Source: Eudromia elegans (taxonomy: Eukaryota; Chordata; Aves; Tinamiformes; Tinamidae). Taken from it: a stretch of 64,000 bases of DNA. The DNA lies in contig PTEX01000150.1 in the NCBI GenBank assembly GCA_003342815.1, positions 865,715-929,714 on the forward strand, in the 5' to 3' direction. Below the pieces are notes generated by a model. It was not told the DNA's origin. It did no database searches and was given only the letters and a program-made list of their open reading frames with translations. The translations under genes were made by a program, and so were the position numbers. This document shows positions 58,401 through 64,000 of the stretch, in pieces (position 1 is the first letter of the stretch; every line of letters begins with the position of its first letter).

Positions 58401-61400
58401 TAGAGGACATGTTAACACTTCTTTAGGATGTCAAAAATCTGCTTTTTGTCCAATTCATCTTAAAATTTATAACAATCTATTGTGCCCAACTGACTGAAAT
58501 TAGTGTATTTTTTGTGGGCTGTGTAGGGCAGCTGTTTTATCTGAAGAAAAGATAGGAAAATGACTTAAAATCAAACGGTTACCCCAAATTGGAAATTTGC
58601 TTGCAAAAATAACAAGAGGAAATACTGCCTCTGAGAAATGGACCAAAAAGAAAAGGGAAAAAGTACTTAGTTGTTAGGAGAATTTCAGATGACACATTAT
58701 AAAATACTGTGGTTTAATGGCAGAAAACTAGGACTAATATTTCTATGAGAGCTGAAAATTGTTGATTTTTGCACAGCAACCATGAATGCAAATATTTATT
58801 TAAGAAAATGAGGCTTTATTTATTACTGTTTAAAGGAGACATTTTACCTCATGAGATTCAACAAGGACAAGTGCAGGGTCCTGTACCTGGGGAGCCTCTC
58901 TGGGCAGCCTGTTCCAGGGCTCTGTTACCCTCACTGTTAAGAAATTCTTTCTCAAGTTCCTGTGGAACTTTTGATGTCTCAATTTGTGGCCGTTTCCTCT
59001 AGTCCTATGGCTGGCCACCACTGAGAAGAGGCCAACCCCATCTTCCCCACTCCCTCTCTTGAGGTATCTATACACATTGATCAGGTCCCCCCTCAGTCTT
59101 CTCCAGGCTGAACAGGCCCTGCGCTCTCAGCCTTTGCTCATAGGGCAGATGTTCCAGGCCCCTAATCATCTTCGTGGCCCTGCGCTGGACTCTCTCTAGC
59201 AGCTCCACGTCCCTCCTGCACTGGGGAGCCCAGAACTGCACACAGTACTCGAGGTGCGGCCTCACCAGGGCTGAGTAGAGGGGCAGAATCACCTCCCTCG
59301 ACCTGCTGGAGACGCTCTGCTTAATGCACCCCAAGATCCCATTGGCCTTCTTGGCCACGAGGGCACACTGCTGCCTCATGGTCAACTTGTCGTCCACCAT
59401 GACGCCCAGGTCCCTCTCTGCAGGGCTGCTCTCCAGGAGGTCGGTCCCCAACCTGTGCTGGTATCTGGGCCCCGGGTTTCTCTGGCTTCAAGCACTGTGC
59501 AAATCTCACCTAGAGATTTGCCTCATGCAAGCGCTAGGCCCATAGGCACTCGGCGGTGACCCCACACATCACTAGCCTTGTGCCTTAGCCATTTCTGTGG
59601 CGAATGAAGTGCCCGCAACTGCCCCTCACTGCCCCGGGGAGGGCAGTTGCTGGAAGGGCAGCTGGGCTAGCAGGTGCCTGCTCCTTTACTGTCAGCTCCA
59701 GAAAGGCATCTGCAGAGGACTGGGGAGGAAGTGGGTGGCCGCGCTCCACACCTACCCCTGCCTTGGCATCTCTGCCCTCTGGTCCTTGGAGCGGCCCGTG
59801 GGCAGAAACACCCTGCGGGCGGGCGCGGAGAGCATCTCTGACCTGGCCTGTGCCAGTGAGATCTAGGCTGTAACACCAACCTCCTTCCTTCAGGACTTCA
59901 CCATGACCCTCTATCTGAGGCACTACTGGAAAGACGAGCGGCTCTCCTTCCCCAGCACCAACAACCAAAGCATGACGTTCGACGGCAGGCTCGTGAAGAA
60001 GATCTGGGTCCCCGACATGTTCTTTGTGCACTCCAAGCGCTCCTTCATCCACGACACCACCACAGACAACGTCATGCTGCGGGTCCAGCCAGATGGGAAG
60101 GTACTTTATAGTCTCAGGTAAAATTGCATTTGGTCAGTGTCAGTTATGAGTGAAACAAGAGGGAAACCTGGGGTCTTCCGGTGTTTCATTTTTGCATAGC
60201 TTCATGCTAAAAATAAGTAAATGAAGAATGTACTGACTAGCCACTGTGATCAGGAGGAAAAGTCCCCTTGACTTATCATAATCAAAATGCACGTGTGCAC
60301 AGGGAAGGCATCTGGGACAGTGTTATACAAGTAGAGTGAGAGTCAGGTCTGAAGCCTCATTCCTGGGAAGCACTGTGCTTCCCTTTCCTCTGGCCGGCTT
60401 CCATCCCGGCAGCTGCTCAGCCTTGAGAGAGCGGGTTTCCTACGTGCCGGCCCCCGCATGAGCTCTGCCCGCCCTGCAGCCCCCGAGCCACCCCGTTTCC
60501 GCTGCCCGCTGAGCCTCACAGCCTGGTGCCAGCGGGAGGCCACCGCGGGCCCCCCGGCAGTAACCTGGCTGGTTCATGGAGCTGCTTCTGCAGGCAGCAA
60601 TTTCCCGGGTTCCTTTGCCTTGTTTGCGGATCACCCAGCCACAGATGGGTGTCCCTTGGGGGGGCTCCCCTTGGAAAAGCCAGGTGTGATCCCTGCAAGG
60701 CATCGTAGGAGAAGTGAGGCACGGCCTAAGGAAAAGGGCAGTGTCTTACAGTAAACGGAAGCCCAAGCAGTTATATTTATCCACTTTGTAGCAGTCGCAA
60801 GACCTAGTGAGATGTACGATTGCTGTTTTTAAAGGTCACTGTGGAGACGTATTAATTACACTGAGTACAACTTTACATTAAGCAAGAAAACAGCCTGAAC
60901 ATCGTTAAACCCACAGGGTAACCAGCTTCATCATGAGGACAGAGCCCCCTGTGACCCACATGCAGCTAGACGTGACGTGGAGCTAGAGCCACTCAAGCAC
61001 TGGGCTGGCTTGAGAGCTGTTGTGGTTTTTATGCAGTCCTCATTTCAAATAAAATGTGTGAATGCTCCTTGAAGGGAGCATGGGAACAAGTGGCACCTGG
61101 TTTCCGGTTTGATGCTCACCCTGCCTGGCTTTCTCTCTTATTTTCTGCCCAGTAGAACCTCTTTGAAAGGAACATGCTTCTCCGTGCAGACTAACCCAGC
61201 TGGGGGAGCACTCTCCAGAAGGATGAGGTCTTGCCCCTGCTCTGAAGGGGCCTGACTGTAAATCCACGTGTCCCCTTGTGAAGGGCAGTTCTCTGACCCC
61301 TGAGTAGCTAAGCTGACGAGGAAGGGTCTGCTAGAAGCAAGGAGGTGATTACAGGAAAGCTCGGGTCCCACAGATGCTCTGGTGCCTCTGCCGAGACCTT

Positions 61401-63931
61401 CCCCCTCATGAGTCCCACTGTGAGAGAGGAGGGATGGGCTCAGCATGCGGTGCAAGGTGCCTCTTGGGCCAGCGCTCACGGAGATGCTGAGAGGGCTGCA
61501 CGGGAGCAGCGCAAGGCCCGCGGGGCGGCCCACACTGCTCACGGTGTCAGGGGAGCCGCACGGGGCGAGGGGACCATGCTGAAATCCCCCTGAGCCCCAC
61601 GTGACACCAGCCCCTCAGCTCCTCGAGCCACTTGGGTCGCGGTGTGTAGATGGAGGTGCCCAGGGCGATACCAGGTTGTGCCTGCTGTTCAGGAGACACA
61701 CCAGAGCAAGACTGGGTTGTCGGTTTTGTGGTGCAGAGTGTGTCAGTGGTGCTGGGTTTGCACCAGCAGCAGTCCTGGCTGTGGGTACTGCCTATGCCCT
61801 CTTGTGGCTGACAGCAAGGGCTCGTTGCCAGCTTTGCAGTGGGTAGGAGCGGCAGGAGAGCCACTACGGGCAAAAGGTTTTATCTCTGCCCCTTCCCATT
61901 TTCTTCCCCATTATTTTTTCATCTAGTAGAAGCCTTTCATGTGGTCAGCTATTCTAAGTCTGTTTTGCTGAGAAGAAGAAATGACTTTAGATTAACTGGA
62001 ATGGCTTAACTCGATGAAATATATGAATAACTTTTTTTTTTTCTTTTTTTTGTTCCCAATGGACTGTTACTGGCCAGGTTGTTATTTAATTTAAAAAAAA
62101 AAAGCTTGCAGTTTTGATGTTTTTTGGTCCCATCTGATGCCTAGTTTTTAATGCATCGTTTTTATTGCACATAGAGTTACAGTGACAGCAATGTGCAACA
62201 TGGATTTCAGCCGCTTTCCCCTGGACACACAAACCTGTTCCCTGGAGATTGAGAGCTGTAAGTACAAGGGAGATGTGTGAAAGCCAAGGGACTCACACTG
62301 TGCCCACCTACACCCTGCTTTAATTATAAAATAAGCAGCAGGTAAAAAAGCTGGGGGTCTAACCCAAGTGAGCAAACTTCAAAGCCGAGTGCAAATCCCT
62401 GCCCTTACGTGTTTATGCTGTAATTCTTTTAGACAGTGTTTGAAGCAAGAAACTATACTTTGACCACCAGTTGCAAATGCTGTCCCATTAGTGCTCCCCT
62501 CAAACAGTCACCTGGCCTGCCCCACGCTGCTGCCCATCCTGGGTGCTTTGCAGCAGTACTCAGGAGCATCTGTTTGCCCCAGGTACCTGACCCCACTAAC
62601 AGCTGTTAAACCTGTAAAACCAAAGGGCTTAATGCCTTCACATTGGGAATGTCCTCTGCTGGTCCAGGGTGTGTAGCCCGTGAGGCAGCAGCATCACGAT
62701 CATCTTGCCCCTTGTGTTTCTTACACTTATGTGAGATAAACCACCTGTGAGATACACCCTTGTGTAGTTTTGTGGTCCAAAGTATGATTTACATATACAT
62801 TTCCTAGATTTCTTACAGATATATTTTGAACTTTTAGCTTTTTAGGGTTTTCAATACGTAATTATAGCCTTAATTCCACTTTAGTAAAGTCATGTGCAGT
62901 TAATAACGTATTAAACATGTATGGAAGCATTAATATTACCATATTTTCATATGTATCACCTGCAACATTCACGTGTGGATCACAGACACACGTGTCTGAG
63001 TTTGTTCTCCCAGATGTCTCACACCATGAAGAGCCTGTTCCTCCTGTTACCCTGGGCAGCCTCTTTCTCCAAAGTCTCCCTTCCTTTGCTTCTGGTTTGA
63101 GTCCTTTCTTCATATTCTGGTGCTGCGGGCTACCTGATGCACAATCATACAGGTGAACATACACTGAGAGGGGAAGAAAGGAGGTACCAATCAGATCAGT
63201 CACCAAGCCTGAGGGCCTTGAGCCACAGCTGGCCCTTCCCTTTCCCAGCCATACCCAGCACCTCTGGGGCTGTCACGGGCCGGTGGCCTCCAGCCTTTCC
63301 CCAGGGCCCTGCACGTAGGTTGGAATCCGCAGTGCCGTGCCCCGGGCTGTGGGCGAAGTGACAGCAGGGCGTTGCAGCAGGGTTTGCTGTGCTTCCCTAG
63401 ATGCCTACACTGAGGATGACCTCATGCTCTACTGGAAGAATGGCAACGATTCCCTAAAGACAGACGAGAGGATCTCTCTGTCCCAGTTCCTGATCCAGGA
63501 GTTCCACACCACCGCCAAGCTCGCCTTCTACAGCAGCACGGGTGGGTAGAGGGGCTCCTGGCAGAGTGAGGGCACTGGGAAGGCAGGTGGGCCCTTGTCC
63601 CTCGGGAAGGTCTGTCCCGGCTGTGCCCATCAGCCCAGCCTCGGCGCTGGCCGAGGTGTTCAGAAGGATGTTGGGAAACAGCTACAAGCCAAACATGGCC
63701 CTGTTTCACTGATGCCCCTTGCCTGAGGGGAGCTTGCCTTTGGTGTGACCTCTCTGCCTTCTTCTCTCTGCTACACAGGGTGGTACAACCGCCTCTACAT
63801 AAACTTCACCTTGCGCCGACACATCTTCTTCTTCCTGCTCCAAACCTACTTCCCCGCCACCCTCATGGTAATGCTGTCCTGGGTGTCCTTCTGGATCGAC
63901 CGCCGAGCGGTACCTGCCCGAGTCCCTTTAG
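34318..63931 (+). CDS. GABRR1: GABRR1, GABA-A receptor subunit rho-1 (coding exons 1-8; last two exons outside window)
   Basis: This gene encodes the rho-1 subunit of the GABA-gated chloride channel. Coding blocks: 34318-34439, 50516-50569, 54308-54414, 55593-55660, 59894-60117, 62175-62257, 63401-63541, 63779-63931 (952 nt, 317 codons plus one base; human rho-1 is about 479 residues). It has a signal peptide ([16 protein letters not shown]), a basic low-conservation mature N-terminus, then [14 protein letters not shown] and [18 protein letters not shown], which are diagnostic for rho-1. The agonist-binding loops, Cys-loop, M1 and first part of M2 follow. Pro occupies M2 position 2' (ARVPLG), the known rho-1 state. 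All phases join in one open frame. Two features are unusual: a GC donor after exon 4 and a uORF overlapping the start. M2 onward continues beyond 64000. Confidence 0.96.
35177..35193. repeat. poly-T run (17 T)
   Basis: Uninterrupted T run in GABRR1 intron 1, with no flanking retroelement recognised. Confidence 0.85.
36290..36360 (-). mobile_element. Short old CR1 3' end, antisense
   Basis: The + strand reads AAGGTCAGAAAGGACCATTG then GGACATCTATCAGATCTCCC, resembling the antisense 3' end of older sauropsid CR1 copies. Short and diverged. Confidence 0.6.
37191..37228. repeat. Perfect 19-bp tandem duplication
   Basis: The unit aaaggcttgtgtgcacatt occurs twice back to back with no mismatch, indicating a recent slippage duplication. 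Confidence 0.95.
39430..39990. repeat. Pyrimidine-rich block (about 560 bp)
   Basis: The + strand is dominated by C and T (CCT, CTT, TTCC motifs) for over 500 bp without a simple repeat unit. It therefore yields chance frames rich in Leu, Ser and Phe. Purines are scarce on the transcribed-sense strand. Confidence 0.65.
40960..43150 (-). mobile_element. Old CR1-like LINE, antisense, about 2 kb, decayed
   Basis: Blocks occur in the order of an antisense CR1. A left tail (around 41010-41300) includes CAATGTGCATTGGTCTGCAT. A middle block (41380-41650) has a minus-strand frame reading [19 protein letters not shown], which resembles the YLDFxKAFD catalytic-region motif of CR1 reverse transcriptase, though the catalytic region is disrupted. 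A right block (42690-43000) corresponds to upstream ORF2. It carries many indels and no full-length frame. Confidence 0.65.
43328..43344. repeat. (TA)n short run
   Basis: Eight TA units. Confidence 0.85.
46600..47070. promoter_or_regulatory. CpG-dense islet in GABRR1 intron 1
   Basis: Fourteen CpG occur in 46921-47040, with a further cluster at 46640-46740, inside otherwise CpG-poor intron. It is a candidate internal promoter or enhancer 3.5 kb before exon 2. A start here would give a transcript lacking the signal peptide exon unless it supplied its own. Sequence alone does not show a transcript. Confidence 0.3.
50516..50569 (+). CDS. GABRR1: GABRR1 exon 2, basic N-terminal segment (54 bp)
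   Basis: The acceptor is ctctcgttgcag and the donor gtaggc; phase is 2 in and 2 out. It reads (S)[17 protein letters not shown], matching the rho-1 [16 protein letters not shown] region. The segment is short, GC-rich and strongly basic. It is too short for an ORF scan and was found by homology and phase. Confidence 0.88.
52235..52420 (-). mobile_element. Possible very old CR1 tail, antisense
   Basis: The + strand GAAGGGAAGGGACTCATGAG followed by GTCACCGGATTTCATCCCCAG resembles the antisense CR1 tail (ggaagggacct...ggtcat...tagtccaaccc). Divergence is high and the call is tentative. Confidence 0.35.
53145..53219. repeat. Spaced direct repeat, 30-bp units 45 bp apart
   Basis: Two copies of gaYgctctgtggYttagata followed by gatct, at 53145-53174 and 53190-53219, with four differences. 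They are separated by 15 bp, so the period is 45 bp. Confidence 0.85.
54308..54414 (+). CDS. GABRR1: GABRR1 exon 3, rho-1 diagnostic N-terminal segment (107 bp)
   Basis: The acceptor is ttcctggtag and the donor gtagga. It encodes [20 protein letters not shown] then [16 protein letters not shown] plus one base of Gly. This segment separates rho-1 from rho-2 and rho-3 and supports naming the gene GABRR1. Confidence 0.94.
54415..55592 (+). other. GABRR1: GABRR1 intron 3
   Basis: It begins gtagga and ends with a CT/poly-T tract (about 55555-55590) and ctctag. No gene or clear repeat apart from that tract. Confidence 0.8.
55593..55660 (+). CDS. GABRR1: GABRR1 exon 4, [10 protein letters not shown] segment (68 bp) with GC donor
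   Basis: The acceptor is preceded by an exceptional pyrimidine run (about 55555-55590, with an 18-T core). It encodes [22 protein letters not shown] and ends in ATG followed by gcaagt. The exon boundary is fixed by its paralogue (3932-3999, same 68 bp, donor gtatgt) and by the need to enter exon 5 in phase 0. The 5' splice site is therefore GC rather than GT. Confidence 0.9.
55680..55850 (-). mobile_element. CR1 LINE fragment, antisense, next to GABRR1 exon 4
   Basis: The + strand reads GGGACGGCACCTCTGGAGCT, CCTAGTCCAACCTCCCTGCT, CAGGACCATGTCCAGGAGGG, and CACCACAACATCTCTGAGCA, in the order of an antisense CR1 3' UTR. It lacks the terminal octamer repeat. It starts within about 20 bp of the exon 4 donor. 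Confidence 0.85.
58849..59495 (-). mobile_element. Young CR1 LINE with fold-back left end
   Basis: From about 58894 to 59495 the minus strand encodes the C-terminal part of CR1 ORF2: [20 protein letters not shown], then [32 protein letters not shown], and [20 protein letters not shown]. One frameshift near 59070 leads to RTRGNGHKL and WNRLPREAP. The left 45 bp (58849-58893) are in the opposite (sense) orientation and encode the [12 protein letters not shown] segment that normally precedes this part. The normal 3' end is missing. Confidence 0.88.
59894..60117 (+). CDS. GABRR1: GABRR1 exon 5, loop D/A region (224 bp)
   Basis: The acceptor is ctccttccttcag and the donor gtaaaa. It encodes [19 protein letters not shown], then [37 protein letters not shown] and [15 protein letters not shown] is a glycosylation sequon. 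The VQPDGK motif is rho-1-like, whereas rho-2 has VFPDGH. Confidence 0.96.
60118..62174 (+). other. GABRR1: GABRR1 intron 5
   Basis: It begins gtaaaa and ends ttgcacatag. The middle is GC-rich (60380-61600) with several chance frames on both strands. T- and A-runs lie near 62030-62105. No gene is recognised. Confidence 0.8.
62175..62257 (+). CDS. GABRR1: GABRR1 exon 6, Cys-loop (83 bp)
   Basis: The acceptor is ttgcacatag and the donor gtaagt. It encodes [20 protein letters not shown] then TCSLEIES, with the two Cys-loop cysteines 13 residues apart. LEIES (versus LELES in rho-2) agrees with rho-1. Confidence 0.96.
62258..63400 (+). other. GABRR1: GABRR1 intron 6
   Basis: It begins gtaagt and ends gcttccctag. 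I see no repeat or gene in it. Confidence 0.8.
63401..63541 (+). CDS. GABRR1: GABRR1 exon 7, loops B and C (141 bp)
   Basis: The acceptor is gcttccctag and the donor gtgggt. It encodes [20 protein letters not shown] through KLAFYSSTG, with the loop B tyrosines and loop C Tyr conserved and an NDS sequon. QEFHTTAK is rho-1-like, whereas rho-2 has QKFHTTSR. Confidence 0.96.
63542..63778 (+). other. GABRR1: GABRR1 short intron 7 (237 bp)
   Basis: It begins gtgggt and ends ctgctacacag. It is the counterpart of the 247-bp GABRR2 intron at 10312-10558. Confidence 0.85.
63779..63931 (+). CDS. GABRR1: GABRR1 exon 8, M1 and start of M2 (153 bp)
   Basis: The acceptor is ctgctacacag and the donor gtaaaa. 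It encodes [21 protein letters not shown]1, then [14 protein letters not shown]. Pro at M2 2' marks rho-1. The coding frame leaves one base to join the next exon (expected ITTVLTM) beyond the window. Confidence 0.96.
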
Positions 63932-64000
63932 GTAAAAATGATCCTGCAGCAGCAGACTTAACAGATGGTCCCATGCAAGGCCCTGCCTACCAAGACAAAC

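Larger units (their letters stand above)
55661..59893 (+). other. GABRR1: GABRR1 intron 4 with GC donor and CR1 copies
   Basis: It begins gcaagt (non-canonical) and ends ccttccttcag. It holds an antisense CR1 fragment only about 20 bp after the donor and a young rearranged CR1 at 58849-59495. The open frame at 57513-58181 (222 residues) shows no family features and is judged spurious. Confidence 0.8.

Noticed and set aside
59068-59451. 127-residue minus-strand protein, at first sight a host gene
   Set aside because: It is the C-terminal part of CR1 LINE reverse transcriptase ORF2, so it was assigned to the mobile element.
1-64000. CRISPR arrays, tRNA or rRNA genes, bacterial operons, endogenous retrovirus LTR pairs
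   Set aside because: None seen. The direct repeats present are microsatellites or LINE fragments.

Overview
The window is vertebrate nuclear DNA and most likely from a bird. It has intron-split genes, many CR1-type LINE fragments (including young copies carrying the avian CR1 3' tail and reverse-transcriptase C-terminus), short introns, and dinucleotide and A-rich microsatellites. It shows no bacterial features, tRNA genes, rRNA genes or CRISPR array.

The window holds two tandem paralogues on the + strand, both encoding rho subunits of the GABA-A receptor (the retinal 'GABA-C' type chloride channel). The first is GABRR2. Its last seven coding exons lie between 3932 and 15521, and its 5' exons (signal peptide and mature N-terminus) lie to the left of the window. 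The second is GABRR1. Its start codon is at 34318 and coding exons 1 to 8 are present, ending at 63931; the last two exons (M2 end, M3, loop, M4) lie to the right. Five internal exons have identical lengths in the two genes (68, 224, 83, 141 and 153 bp) and identical intron phases, as expected of an old tandem duplication. The order GABRR2 then GABRR1 in the direction of transcription matches the order known in other vertebrates.

Layout: 1-3931 GABRR2 upstream intron; 3932-15521 GABRR2 exons and introns, with an old antisense CR1 just before the 141-bp exon and a (GAAAA)n/poly-A tract after the M1 exon; 15522-34317 intergenic, with no convincing gene but several CpG-dense islets, microsatellites and two old antisense CR1 copies; 34318-34439 GABRR1 exon 1; 34440-50515 a 16-kb first intron with a roughly 2-kb decayed antisense CR1 and a pyrimidine-rich block; 50516-64000 the remaining GABRR1 exons, with a young rearranged CR1 before exon 5.

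The two products are pentameric ligand-gated chloride channel subunits that form homomers or rho1/rho2 heteromers, best known at bipolar-cell terminals in the retina. The most notable observations are: (1) patches of perfect nucleotide identity between the paralogues, one of 62 bp with no silent differences and abrupt edges, suggesting gene conversion across 53 kb; (2) a non-canonical GC 5' splice site after GABRR1 exon 4, behind an unusually long poly-T acceptor; (3) a read-through of the GABRR2 M3 exon that would replace M4 with another hydrophobic tail; (4) an upstream ORF overlapping the GABRR1 start codon. No wholly new system is evident; the novelty here is in the evolution and splicing of a known receptor locus.
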